A stretch of 64,000 nucleotides of DNA from Jeongeupia chitinilytica (GCF_014652315.1 NZ_BMYO01000001.1:434001-498000), one strand, 5' to 3'. Shown: positions 8,896 to 16,698, counted from the first letter of the stretch. The notes: generated by a model from the sequence alone, not told the origin. Numbers and translations: made by a program.

Positions 8896-9267
8896 ATGAA
8901 CATCAGCGAATTTGCCAGTACCGTCGGCCTGAGCGCCGATACGCTGCGTTACTACGAAAAGATCGGCCTGATCGATCGCGTGGCACGCACGGCTTCGGGT
9001 CACCGCAGCTACGGGCAGGCCGATCTGGCCTGGCTGGGTTTCCTGATCCGGTTGCGCGAAACCGGCATGCCGATCGAAACGATGCAGCAGTACGCCGCGT
9101 TGCGGCGCGAAGGCGACGCGACGCTGGCACAGCGACGCGGTCTGCTGGAGGCGCACGCGGCCAGGGTCGAGGCCGAGATCGAACGCTTGCAGAGCCATCT
9201 GGGCAAGCTGGCCGACAAGATCGCGCTGTATCGCCGCATGGAGGTGGGCAGACTCAAAGGAGCCTGA
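8896..9267 (+). CDS. MerR family transcriptional regulator
   Basis: The product is 123 aa. The N-terminal winged helix-turn-helix reads ISEFASTVGLSADTLRYYEK with the wing GHRSY, followed by an EIERLQSHLGKLADKIALYR coiled coil for dimerisation. There is no C-terminal cysteine cluster, so it is not a classic metal sensor; it resembles the aldehyde/oxidative-stress (AdhR/NmlR-like) branch. The gene is two bases from the next gene (9270), so they form an operon. A MerR-type spacer promoter with a dyad lies directly upstream, and the effector probably relates to the partner protein's substrate. Confidence 0.92.
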   Translation: MNISEFASTVGLSADTLRYYEKIGLIDRVARTASGHRSYGQADLAWLGFLIRLRETGMPIETMQQYAALRREGDATLAQRRGLLEAHAARVEAEIERLQSHLGKLADKIALYRRMEVGRLKGA

Positions 9268-9269
9268 CC

Positions 9270-9686
9270 ATGACCGTACCCGAAAGTCCAATCCCCACGA
9301 GCCGCTATGAACGCGGCCTGAACCGGCTGCGCGAGATCGACGGCGACGCCGGTGAAGCGGTGATCGCGTCGCTCGCCGACATTGCCCCCGATTTCGCGCG
9401 TTACGTGATCGAGTTTCCGTTCGGCGACATCTACTCGCGCCCCGGACTCGATCTCAAATCGCGCGAAATTGCCGTCGTTGCCGCACTGACGGCGCTGGGT
9501 AACGCCGCTCCGCAACTCAAGGTGCATATCGGCGCGGCGCTCAACGTCGGCTGCACGCGTGAAGAAATCGTCGAAGTCATCATGCAGATGGCGGTATACG
9601 CCGGTTTTCCGGCTGCGCTGAACGGCCTGTTTGCGGCCCGCGACGTGTTCGCCAGCCGCGACGCGGAACCGCGCGACACCGTCTGA
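9270..9686 (+). CDS. Carboxymuconolactone decarboxylase family protein
   Basis: The 138-aa product is the size of gamma-carboxymuconolactone decarboxylase-like proteins. Family features are SREIAVVAALTALG, HIGAALNVGCTREEIVEVI and MAVYAGFPAALNGL. Only the single Cys in NVGC is present and there is no CxxC, so it is unlikely to be an AhpD-type peroxidase reductase. MerR regulators often control such genes together with aldehyde or quinone detoxification enzymes. The true reaction is not evident from sequence. Confidence 0.88.
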   Translation: MTVPESPIPTSRYERGLNRLREIDGDAGEAVIASLADIAPDFARYVIEFPFGDIYSRPGLDLKSREIAVVAALTALGNAAPQLKVHIGAALNVGCTREEIVEVIMQMAVYAGFPAALNGLFAARDVFASRDAEPRDTV

Positions 9687-9768
9687 ATCCTTCCACCCGC
9701 TTGCCGCGCAGTGCGCCTTGACGGTCCGGCAGAAGATCAGCGCCGGAGGCTGGCCGGCGCCCGAGGGA

Positions 9769-10725
9769 CTACGGCTTCGGAAACGGTTCGCTCGTGTGTC
9801 CGGTCATCGTGATGCCGGGTGCAAACCGGGTCGCCTGGCTTGGCCGGCACTCGTTGGCACCGTTGCAGAGCCAGGCCGAGAGCCACTGCTTCAGGTTCGT
9901 CAGAACGAAGCTGCCGTCGGCACGCGTGTACACACCGGGTGTGCAATGGCTGTCGGCCGGAGAACAGGTCTTGTCGAGCGGGTAAAACCGGTTGGTCTGC
10001 CACAGCACGGTGTCGCCATCGCGGACTTCCAGCCGTGCCGGCGCCGCCGGCTGTGCAAGCAGAACGCTGCTCATCGACACCGATACGACGCCGTCGTTGT
10101 TCGTGTAACTCACGCTGAAGCGTGGCGGAATGTGTTCGCTGAGCAACGGCGCCTCGTCCGTCCTGGCCCATGCGCCCCATTCGCTGGCCCCGGGCACTTC
10201 GCCCTGGACCGGCCATTTGGCGCGCCAGACGGCTCCGGCATGGACGGCCTTTTCGTCGCTTGCGTACGTACGGCCGGCCGACCAGGGCGACAGGCCGTTC
10301 GGGTCAACCGGCTGCCATGCACCCCATGCCGATCCGGGCGCTTCGTTCTGTGTCCACCACCTGGCCTCGTAGTCGGCGCCGAGGTGGCTGACGCGATCGC
10401 CCTTGTTGTAGACGCTGCCGGCCTGCCAGGCCGGAGCCTGTGGCGGCAGGGTCACCAGCCCGGTTGCCTGCCATTCGCTGTCGGTCAGGCCGTGCACGAT
10501 CGCGGTGTTCAGGTAGTTGAAGTAATGCCATCCGCCGCCGTACGGATACATGTTGCAGACATAGTCGTGGCCGCCGTCGGTCAGGGGCGGAATGAGGGGC
10601 AGCTTTGCGCTCTGTCCGGTCGGGCGTGTGCCGTCAAAGGTGAAGTAGTCCGGCAGGGGCGGCGTGCAGGCGAGTGCGGCGGTGCTTGCGAAAGTGGCGA
10701 TCAGGGCCAGGGCCAGGCGTTGCAT
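9769..10725 (-). CDS. Secreted protein with two chitin-binding (CBM5/12) modules
   Basis: The product is 318 aa with a clear signal peptide (MQRLALALIATFASTAALA). A roughly 100-residue N-terminal part of unknown fold contains GGHDYVCNMYPYGGGWHYFNY. Two consecutive chitin-binding type 3 repeats follow: WQAGSVYNKGDRVSHLGADY...WGAWQPVD and WSAGRTYASDEKAVHAGAVW...WGAWARTD. The C-terminal 130 residues have four cysteines but no glycosidase motif that I recognise. The ATG at 10725 is preceded by AAAAGGAG at good spacing, better than the upstream ATG at 10767. It is probably a carbohydrate-binding accessory protein for chitin. Confidence 0.82.
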   Translation of the reverse strand: MQRLALALIATFASTAALACTPPLPDYFTFDGTRPTGQSAKLPLIPPLTDGGHDYVCNMYPYGGGWHYFNYLNTAIVHGLTDSEWQATGLVTLPPQAPAWQAGSVYNKGDRVSHLGADYEARWWTQNEAPGSAWGAWQPVDPNGLSPWSAGRTYASDEKAVHAGAVWRAKWPVQGEVPGASEWGAWARTDEAPLLSEHIPPRFSVSYTNNDGVVSVSMSSVLLAQPAAPARLEVRDGDTVLWQTNRFYPLDKTCSPADSHCTPGVYTRADGSFVLTNLKQWLSAWLCNGANECRPSQATRFAPGITMTGHTSEPFPKP

Positions 10726-10747
10726 TGTCAGTCTCCTTTTATTGGTA

Positions 10748-10787
10748 TTGTCATCGCATGATGACAAATCAATAGTCTGAGACTATT
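10748..10787. promoter_or_regulatory. Two tandem perfect inverted repeats before the chitin-binding gene
   Basis: The first repeat is TTGTCATCGCATGATGACAA (10748-10767): 8-bp perfect arms, 4-bp spacer. The second is AATAGTC-TGA-GACTATT (10771-10787): 7-bp perfect arms, 3-bp spacer. Both lie 20-60 bp upstream of the start codon on the minus strand, where an operator would sit. The second is followed by five T on the plus strand and could instead act as a weak terminator. Confidence 0.55.
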
Positions 10788-11020
10788 TTTCGACTGTCAA
10801 ATCACCATCCGGAATGTGCAGCGGCAACGCTGGAAGTAGTGTGGCTCGCGTTCTGTCACGAAGAATAAGGTGGCGCATCGCAAGTCGACGCTGCCCGGCG
10901 CGAATGAAAGTGTGCTGATTGCCGGCATCGGGCCGGCCGATCCGGCATCGGAATCGGTGCGAACGAAGGCAAAAGCCGGGTTGGATCCGACGGCTGACCG
11001 GACGAAAGGTGGCTGCGGTT

Positions 11021-11779
11021 TCAGGCTGTCGTGCGCTTGGGGCGGAAATAGCCGGTGTCGGCATAGAACGCCTCGTCCTGATCGGGCCACCAGCCGGGGA
11101 TGCCGAGAAACGGCAGTGGCGGCAGCTGCTTCGGCCGCAGCAGCCGGTCAGCGTCGAGCTCGCTGGCGAGGTAGGCATCGAGCGCAGCAATGCGTTCGGT
11201 CAGCGGCAGCGCAAAGTGGGCGTCGTCGACGGCAACCAGCCTGCATTTGCCGGTCAGACCGCGGAACGGGGCGAGCAGGTATTCGTAATTGGCGTGGCCG
11301 AAGCACAGCGCTTCGATATGGCGGCCCCATGCTTCGCGGCGATGCCGGAACAGCGTGGACCAGTCGTGGTGGATCAGGGCGTCGGTCAGTGCCGGTTCGC
11401 TGCAGGCAACGATCAGCCCGCACTCGTCGAACAATGTGGCCGCATCGCGGACCGGCCCGCGGGCGCCGTCGCGCGTATGCCGCTGATGCAGCGCGTTCAG
11501 CGCGACCTTGGCCTGCGGAAAGGTGTGCCAGACCGCGGCATTGAAACAGTCGTGCCAGTTGTGCCGCGTGGCGATACGCCCGGCAGCGTGGATTTCGAGT
11601 TCGTAGTACTGCGTCAGCGAATCCGGATCGACGAACGACAGCGGCAGGCCGAGCCGGTTGGACGCCGGCGGTCCGAGCGTCTGCCAGTCGGTCCAGTCGG
11701 GCAGGCGGTCGAAGCGCGCCAGCACCGGGCGGATCGGCGCATAGGCAGGGTGCTGTGCAAACGCCGGCCAGCCGTTCAT
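11021..11779 (-). CDS. DUF3025 domain-containing protein
   Basis: This 252-aa protein has no signal peptide or membrane segment. Recognisable family features are LGLPLSFVDPDSLTQYYELEIHAAGRIATRHNWHDCFNA, VWHTFPQAKVALN and the C-terminal PFLGIPGWWPDQDEAFY. This conserved betaproteobacterial family (DUF3025) has no established function. The 3' side faces a gene-free stretch of about 295 bp that ends at the chitin-binding gene. Confidence 0.85.
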   Translation of the reverse strand: MNGWPAFAQHPAYAPIRPVLARFDRLPDWTDWQTLGPPASNRLGLPLSFVDPDSLTQYYELEIHAAGRIATRHNWHDCFNAAVWHTFPQAKVALNALHQRHTRDGARGPVRDAATLFDECGLIVACSEPALTDALIHHDWSTLFRHRREAWGRHIEALCFGHANYEYLLAPFRGLTGKCRLVAVDDAHFALPLTERIAALDAYLASELDADRLLRPKQLPPLPFLGIPGWWPDQDEAFYADTGYFRPKRTTA

Positions 11780-11803
11780 GGCTGCCGGTTCAGTTCAACG
11801 GGC

Positions 11804-12289
11804 TCATTGCAGCTTGCCGAGCTCCAGCCGGCCTTCGCCCAGCGGTTTGCCACCGGCGTCGAGCGCTTTCACGACGAGATAGTAGCCGGCACCCTTGGTG
11901 CACGGCGGCTGGTAGCCGCCGGCCGCCGACTGGCTGACCCACGAGAAGCCGCCGGGCAGTGCGGCCTGCGAACCGGTGACACTCGGCAGCTGGACGCTGG
12001 CCGCACCCTGCGCGACGCTGTAGCGCAACACGCCGAGGCTGGCGCCGCCGCGCTGGTTGTACTCGAGCTGCAGCGCCGCGGTGCCGCTGGGCAGGTCGAA
12101 TACGTTCAGGGCTGGCGTGTTGCCCTTGCCGCCGAGCTGACTGCATTGCTGGCCGGCGGGAATCGCCATGCCGTTCCACGCCGGATTGGCAAAACGGACC
12201 GTCAGGCGCGGACCGTCGGCCATCGCGTACTGGATGGTGAACAGCACGGCAAGCAGCGCCGCGGCAATCAGGGGCAGGGACTTCTTCAT
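11804..12289 (-). CDS. Exported protein of unknown function, faintly PEBP-like
   Basis: The product is 161 aa with an N-terminal signal peptide (MKKSLPLIAAALLAVLFTIQYAMA). The mature part reads WNGMAIPAGQQCSQLGGKGNTPALNVFDLPSGTAALQLEYNQ. That arrangement is reminiscent of the phosphatidylethanolamine-binding (YbhB) family, in which ligand-loop residues follow SPPL and a P-x-GT turn, but the D-x-D-x-P motif is missing. It has two cysteines that could form a disulfide. The gene follows the tpx terminator, so it likely has its own promoter. I would leave it unassigned. Confidence 0.7.
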   Translation of the reverse strand: MKKSLPLIAAALLAVLFTIQYAMADGPRLTVRFANPAWNGMAIPAGQQCSQLGGKGNTPALNVFDLPSGTAALQLEYNQRGGASLGVLRYSVAQGAASVQLPSVTGSQAALPGGFSWVSQSAAGGYQPPCTKGAGYYLVVKALDAGGKPLGEGRLELGKLQ

Positions 12290-12300
12290 TCGGAGGCCTT

Positions 12301-12336
12301 CAAAAACAAATCGGCTAGAACGTTCATTCTAGCCGA
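12301..12336 (-). terminator. Rho-independent terminator after tpx
   Basis: Ten-base perfect arms TCGGCTAGAA (12311-12320) and TTCTAGCCGA (12327-12336) enclose a 6-base loop. Read on the minus strand, the hairpin is followed by TTTGTTTTTG. It is placed downstream of tpx and before the next gene on that strand. Confidence 0.8.
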
Positions 12337-12350
12337 TCCGGTCATGCGGT

Positions 12351-12372
12351 AACCGTGACCGCGGTCACGGTT
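12351..12372. promoter_or_regulatory. Perfect 22-bp palindrome after tpx
   Basis: AACCGTGACCG and its exact reverse complement CGGTCACGGTT are joined without a spacer. It starts 11 bp past the tpx stop codon and 15 bp before the terminator hairpin. With no loop and no T-run it is unlikely to be a terminator; it could be a protein-binding site or an mRNA-stabilising structure. Confidence 0.45.
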
Positions 12373-12382
12373 TGTACGGTCT

Positions 12383-12883
12383 TTACGCCAGTGCCTTCAG
12401 CGCGGCGTCGTAGTTCGGTTCGTCCTTCACTTCGGCGACGAGTTCGGCATGCAGCACCTTGTCGTTGGCATCGAGGACGACGACCGCGCGGGCCGCGACG
12501 CCGACCAGCGGGCCGGTGGCGAATTCGACGCCGTAGTCGTTCAGGAACTGGCGGCCGCGCATGGTCGACAGCGTCACGACATTGGCCAGACCTTCGGCGC
12601 CGCAGAAGCGGTTCTGCGCGAACGGCAGATCGGCCGAGATGCACAGCACGACGGTATCGGCGAGCTGGGAGGCCGATTCATTGAAGCGGCGTACCGAGGT
12701 CGCGCAGGTCGGCGTGTCGATGCTCGGGAAAATGTTCAGGACTTTCTTCTTGCCGGCGAAGGACGCCAGCGAGACGTCGGCCAGATCCTTGCCGACGAGG
12801 GTGAACGGCTTGGCGCTGTCGCCGGCCTTCGGGAATGCGCCGCTGACTTCGATCGGGTTGCCGCCGAGGGTAACGCTGGACAT
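12383..12883 (-). CDS. tpx: Thiol peroxidase Tpx (atypical 2-Cys peroxiredoxin)
   Basis: At 166 aa it is the normal Tpx length. The peroxidatic cysteine is Cys60 in SIDTPTCATSVRRFN and the resolving cysteine is Cys94 in AQNRFCGAEG, matching the Cys61/Cys95 spacing of the Escherichia coli enzyme. It reduces hydroperoxides, preferably alkyl ones, using thioredoxin. The start at 12883 gives MSSVTLGGNPIEV, the family N-terminus, and has GGAG upstream. The gcvH gene lies 114 bp upstream on the same strand. Confidence 0.96.
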   Translation of the reverse strand: MSSVTLGGNPIEVSGAFPKAGDSAKPFTLVGKDLADVSLASFAGKKKVLNIFPSIDTPTCATSVRRFNESASQLADTVVLCISADLPFAQNRFCGAEGLANVVTLSTMRGRQFLNDYGVEFATGPLVGVAARAVVVLDANDKVLHAELVAEVKDEPNYDAALKALA

Positions 12884-12997
12884 GGGGTGCTCCTGGTGAG
12901 TGGTATCGTCGAGGTGGCTTGGGAGAGGGCGGCTTCTGGCGAGCCGCATCCAGTAAAAATGGCGCCGATTCCGCAGGAATCAAGCACCATTTCGTTT

Positions 12998-13375
12998 TCA
13001 GGCGATGGCCTTTTCGTACGCCGCGGCATCGAGCAGCGCCGCACGCTCGGCCGGATCGCTCGGCCGCAGCCGGAACAGCCAGGTGTCGTACGGTGCGTCG
13101 TTGATCGATTCCGGCGCATCCACCGCTTCGGCATTGGTGGCGACAATCTCGCCCGACAGCGGGCAATGCACGTCGGATGCGCTCTTTACCGACTCGACCA
13201 GCGCGACGGCTTCCTGCTGCTTGACCTGTCGGCCGACGGCCGGCAACTCAACGTAAACGAGGTCGCCAAGCGTCGACTGGGCGAAATGGGTGATGCCGAC
13301 GGTAACCAGACCGTCGTCGTCGAAGCGGGCCCACTGGTGGGTTTCGGAGTACAGCAGATCGGCAGGAATTGTCAT
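12998..13375 (-). CDS. gcvH: Glycine cleavage system H protein
   Basis: This 125-aa lipoyl carrier shuttles the methylamine intermediate between the P, T and L proteins. The lipoyl-lysine is Lys64 in LVESVKSASD, with DLVYVELPAVG before it and the H-protein-specific HQWARFDDDG N-terminus. Its ATG overlaps the stop of the DUF3426 gene (ATGA at 13372-13375). No gcvT or gcvP gene lies in this window, so it is detached from the usual gcvTHP operon here. Confidence 0.95.
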   Translation of the reverse strand: MTIPADLLYSETHQWARFDDDGLVTVGITHFAQSTLGDLVYVELPAVGRQVKQQEAVALVESVKSASDVHCPLSGEIVATNAEAVDAPESINDAPYDTWLFRLRPSDPAERAALLDAAAYEKAIA

Positions 13376-14301
13376 GGATAGAACCAGTAGATCGAATAAC
13401 CGGAGGAGTCGAGTTGACCAAGGTCGAGTTGCAGGTAGGCACGCAATTCGTCGTTCGGTGCGAGCCGTGTGCGCTGCTTGTCGGCCGCGGGCAGGTATTG
13501 GGCTGGGGTGAAGCGCTTGCGGGCAACGACTTCCTCGCGCTCGTTGGTCAGCGTCAGTTCCAGCGTCGGCAGTGCCTGCTCGTACGACGCCAGATTGCGC
13601 ACGCTGGCCGAGAGCTGGACGAGGTTGGGGCGGCCCGGCACGTAACTGAGTTCGGAGTAGTCCGAGCGCAGCAGTTCGGCATGGCGCGGCAGCGGCATTT
13701 CACAACCGAGTACATCGCAGGCCGAAACGTAGATCGGCCGCAGCCAGGGGAGTTCGGTCGACAGCGTGGCACGGTAGCGCAGGGCGATCTGCGTCAGCAG
13801 CACGAACACCGCGAGCGCGGCAAGACCGACGGCCACCCAGCGCCATGGTGACGGCGGTTTCGGCGGTGCCAGCAGCGCTTCGTCTTCGAGGGTGCGGATC
13901 GGCCGGTAACCCGATGGCGTGTCGTCGGTTGCGGCAGGTGCCGGTGCGGTGTCGATCGGTTCTACTGTTGCCGGTTCCGGTTCCGGTTCCGGTTCCGGTT
14001 CCGGTTCCGGTTCCGGTTCCGGTTCCGGTTCCGGACGGCTTGCAAGGTATTCAGCGACACTGAGCGCTTCGGTCGCCGTACTCGCCGGCTGTACGGTGGC
14101 CCCGGTCTGCGCGGGCATCGATTCAACGCCGGCAGCTGCCTCGCCGGCATCGGCAGCCGGTTCCGGCTCGGTCATGCATTCGTGCGCATTGAACACGAAC
14201 GCGCACTTGCCGCAGCGCACCTTGCCCTTGTGGGCGGCGAGTTGCGCGGCAGTGACGTTGAATGCCGTATGACAGTTGGGGCAGCGGGTAATCGAACTCA
14301 T
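13372..14301 (-). CDS. MJ0042-type zinc-ribbon, DUF3426 membrane protein
   Basis: The 309-aa protein has an N-terminal zinc ribbon with CPNC (about 8-11) and CGKC (about 31-34), then an acidic linker with an extended Pro-Glu repeat encoded by a hexanucleotide tandem repeat. One membrane segment (WVAVGLAALAVFVLLTQIAL) follows, then a C-terminal DUF3426 domain with ASVRNLASYEQALPTLELTLTN. Such genes sit next to prmA in many betaproteobacteria, but no function is established. The stop overlaps the gcvH start by four bases. Confidence 0.92.
   Translation of the reverse strand: MSSITRCPNCHTAFNVTAAQLAAHKGKVRCGKCAFVFNAHECMTEPEPAADAGEAAAGVESMPAQTGATVQPASTATEALSVAEYLASRPEPEPEPEPEPEPEPEPEPEPATVEPIDTAPAPAATDDTPSGYRPIRTLEDEALLAPPKPPSPWRWVAVGLAALAVFVLLTQIALRYRATLSTELPWLRPIYVSACDVLGCEMPLPRHAELLRSDYSELSYVPGRPNLVQLSASVRNLASYEQALPTLELTLTNEREEVVARKRFTPAQYLPAADKQRTRLAPNDELRAYLQLDLGQLDSSGYSIYWFYP
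13971..14034. repeat. Hexanucleotide tandem repeat (CCGGTT) x 10
   Basis: Ten exact copies of CCGGTT (13971-14030) plus a partial CCGG. Read on the coding (minus) strand it encodes an uninterrupted Pro-Glu dipeptide repeat in the linker of the DUF3426 protein. Since the unit is six bases, copy-number slippage would change linker length without shifting the frame. Confidence 0.97.
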
Positions 14302-14338
14302 CGCCGCCGATTGTAGCCCGGAATCATTGCGGCGCGTG

Positions 14339-15226
14339 TCAGCGCTTGCGGCCGGACAGGCACACCCAGCCTTCCGACTGCTTCGGCGGGTCGAAATCGA
14401 ACCAGGCGCCGTAGATCGCGATCACATCGTCGGCCTGTTCGGCCAGGATGCCCGACAGGGCGATCCGGCCTCCGGCCCGTACGCGACCGGCCAGCATCGG
14501 TGCCAGCGCTTTCAGCGGATTGGTGAGGATGTTGGCGACAACGACGTCGTACTCGCCCTCCGGCAGGGCATCGGGCAGGAAGAAGTCGATGTCGACGCCG
14601 TTCTGCTCGGCATTCTGCTTCGAGGCGATCATCGCCTGCGGATCGATGTCGACGCCGTGGGTGGCGCCGGCACCGACCTTCTTCGCGGCAATGGCGAGAA
14701 TGCCCGAACCGCAACCGTAGTCGAGCAGCGTTTCACCGCCGGCGATGTTGGCATCGAGCCATTGCAGGCATAGGTGCGTGGTCGGGTGGCTGCCGGTGCC
14801 GAAAGCCAGGCCCGGATCGAGTGCGATGTTGATCGCTTCGGGATTTGGCGATTCGTGCCAGGTCGGCGTGATCCACAGCCGTTCGGAAATCCGGATCGGG
14901 TCGAACTGCGACTGGGTCAGACGCACCCAGTCCTGTTCCTCGACGGTGACGACCTCGAAGCCCGGCAGCGCGATGCCGGCGGCGTTGGCCGCGGCGGCAA
15001 CGGTCAGCTGCGGGTCCATGTCGTCGGAGAGATGGGCGACGACGACGCTGTGGTCCCACATCTGGTCGACCGGTTCACCCGGTTCGCCAAAGATCGGCTT
15101 TTCCAGATCGGTGCCGGCGGCAGCGTCTTCGATCGACACCGACAGTGCGCCAAGGTCGAAGAGGGCGTCCGACAGGGCTTCGGCGTGTTTCGAGTCGGTG
15201 GTGATGCGCAGTTCCTGCCAGGCCAT
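14339..15226 (-). CDS. prmA: Ribosomal protein L11 methyltransferase PrmA
   Basis: The product is 295 aa. An N-terminal substrate-recognition domain precedes the methyltransferase core: LDPGLAFGTGSHPTT (137-150), SAM motif I LLDYGCGSGILAIA (167-180) and VVANILTNPL (229-238). It trimethylates ribosomal protein L11. The start at 15226 gives MAWQELRI with AGGA upstream; the longer open frame lies over accC and is not coding. The gene lies in the conserved accB-accC-prmA order, but a strong terminator separates it from accC. Confidence 0.96.
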   Translation of the reverse strand: MAWQELRITTDSKHAEALSDALFDLGALSVSIEDAAAGTDLEKPIFGEPGEPVDQMWDHSVVVAHLSDDMDPQLTVAAAANAAGIALPGFEVVTVEEQDWVRLTQSQFDPIRISERLWITPTWHESPNPEAINIALDPGLAFGTGSHPTTHLCLQWLDANIAGGETLLDYGCGSGILAIAAKKVGAGATHGVDIDPQAMIASKQNAEQNGVDIDFFLPDALPEGEYDVVVANILTNPLKALAPMLAGRVRAGGRIALSGILAEQADDVIAIYGAWFDFDPPKQSEGWVCLSGRKR

Positions 15227-15283
15227 GTCGGGTCTTCCTGAATCGTGTGATGGCCGTGATTGTCTCACGGCTTGGATGAACAT

Positions 15284-15314
15284 GAAAAAAGGGCCGTTGC
15301 GGCCCTTTTTTCTT
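15284..15314 (-). terminator. Rho-independent terminator after accC
   Basis: AAAAAAGGGCC and GGCCCTTTTTT arms enclose a 5-base loop (GTTGC). T-runs on both sides make it potentially bidirectional. It sits in the 104-bp gap between accC and prmA, so prmA probably has its own promoter or depends on read-through. Confidence 0.9.
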
Positions 15315-15330
15315 CCGTGCTGGCCGAGGC

Positions 15331-16698
15331 TCAGCCCAGGTTTTCCAGCAGCGCCCGGATCTCGGGCATCTTGTGCTCGAGGTAATGGATGCTGGTACCG
15401 CCCTTGGCGAATTCGCCGTCGAGCAGCAACTGCTGGTGCAGCGGAATGTTGGTGTTGATGCCCTGAACCACCATTTCCGACAATGCAATGCGCATCCGTG
15501 CCATCGCCTGCTCGCGGTTGTCGCCGTAGGTGATGATCTTGCCGATCATCGAATCGTAGTTCGGCGGCACGAAGTAGCCCTGGTAGACGTGCGAATCCAC
15601 GCGTACGCCGGGGCCGCCCGGCGTGTGCCAGGTGGTGATCCGGCCGGGGCTCGGCACGAACTTGAGCGGGTCCTCGGCGTTGATCCGGCACTCGATCGAA
15701 TGGCCCTTGATCTTCACGTCCTTCTGCGTGTAGCGCAGCGGCAGGCCTGCGGCGACGCGGATCTGCTCCTGGACGATGTCGATGCCGGTGATCATCTCGG
15801 TGACCGGGTGTTCGACCTGAACGCGGGTGTTCATCTCGATGAAGAAGAACTCGCCGTTTTCGTACAGGAATTCGAAGGTGCCGGCGCCACGGTAGCCGAT
15901 CTGGCGGCACGCTTCGGCGCAGGCTTCGCCGATCTTCTTGCGCTGTGCGTCGGTCACGCCCGGTGCCGGCGCTTCTTCGATCACCTTCTGGTGGCGGCGC
16001 TGCATCGAGCAGTCGCGTTCGCCCAGATAGATCGCGTTGCCGTGCTGGTCGGCAAGGATCTGGATTTCGACGTGCCGCGGCGTCTGCAGGAAGCGTTCCA
16101 TGTAGACGGTCGGGTTGCCGAACGCGGCGCCAGCCTCGGACTTGGTCATTTCGACCGACCGCAGCAGCTCTTCCTCGTTGTGGACGACGCGCATGCCGCG
16201 ACCGCCGCCGCCGCCGGCGGCCTTGATGATCACCGGATAGCCGACCTTGCGGCCGATCGCGAGGACTTCCTTCGGGTCGTCCGGCAGTGCACCGTCCGAG
16301 CCGGGCACGCAGGGGACGCCCGCCTGCTTCATCGCGTTCTTGGCCGACACCTTGTCGCCCATGATGCGGATCGACTCGGGCGTCGGACCGATGAAGGTGA
16401 AGCCGGATTCCTCGACGCGCTGGGCGAAGTCGGCGTTTTCCGACAGGAAGCCGTAGCCGGGGTGGATCGCGTTGGCGTTGGTGACTTCGGCGGCCGAGAT
16501 GATGGCCGCCATGTTCAGGTAGCTCTGCGGCGACGGATTCGGTCCGATGCAGACCGATTCGTCGGCGAGCTTGACGTATTTGGCTTCGCGGTCGATTTCC
16601 GAGTGGACGACCACGGTCTTGATGCCCATTTCGCGGCAGGCGCGCAGCACACGCAGCGCGATTTCGCCGCGGTTGGCGATCAGTACTTTTTCAAACAT
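15331..16698 (-). CDS. accC: Acetyl-CoA carboxylase biotin carboxylase subunit
   Basis: The 455-aa product begins MFEKVLIANRGEIALRV and contains the ATP-grasp features KAAGGGGGRGMRVV and YMERFLQTPRHVEIQ, plus EMNTRVQVEHPVTE with the catalytic residues near the biotin site. It carboxylates the biotin on AccB using bicarbonate and ATP, the first half of malonyl-CoA synthesis. The start at 16698 is set by family length and by GGAG upstream. accB precedes it by 51 bp, giving the usual accBC operon. Confidence 0.97.
   Translation of the reverse strand: MFEKVLIANRGEIALRVLRACREMGIKTVVVHSEIDREAKYVKLADESVCIGPNPSPQSYLNMAAIISAAEVTNANAIHPGYGFLSENADFAQRVEESGFTFIGPTPESIRIMGDKVSAKNAMKQAGVPCVPGSDGALPDDPKEVLAIGRKVGYPVIIKAAGGGGGRGMRVVHNEEELLRSVEMTKSEAGAAFGNPTVYMERFLQTPRHVEIQILADQHGNAIYLGERDCSMQRRHQKVIEEAPAPGVTDAQRKKIGEACAEACRQIGYRGAGTFEFLYENGEFFFIEMNTRVQVEHPVTEMITGIDIVQEQIRVAAGLPLRYTQKDVKIKGHSIECRINAEDPLKFVPSPGRITTWHTPGGPGVRVDSHVYQGYFVPPNYDSMIGKIITYGDNREQAMARMRIALSEMVVQGINTNIPLHQQLLLDGEFAKGGTSIHYLEHKMPEIRALLENLG

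Noticed and set aside
13971..14034. CRISPR-like or intergenic repeat array
   Set aside because: The hexamers are contiguous, lie inside a coding frame and encode a Pro-Glu linker; there are no spacers.
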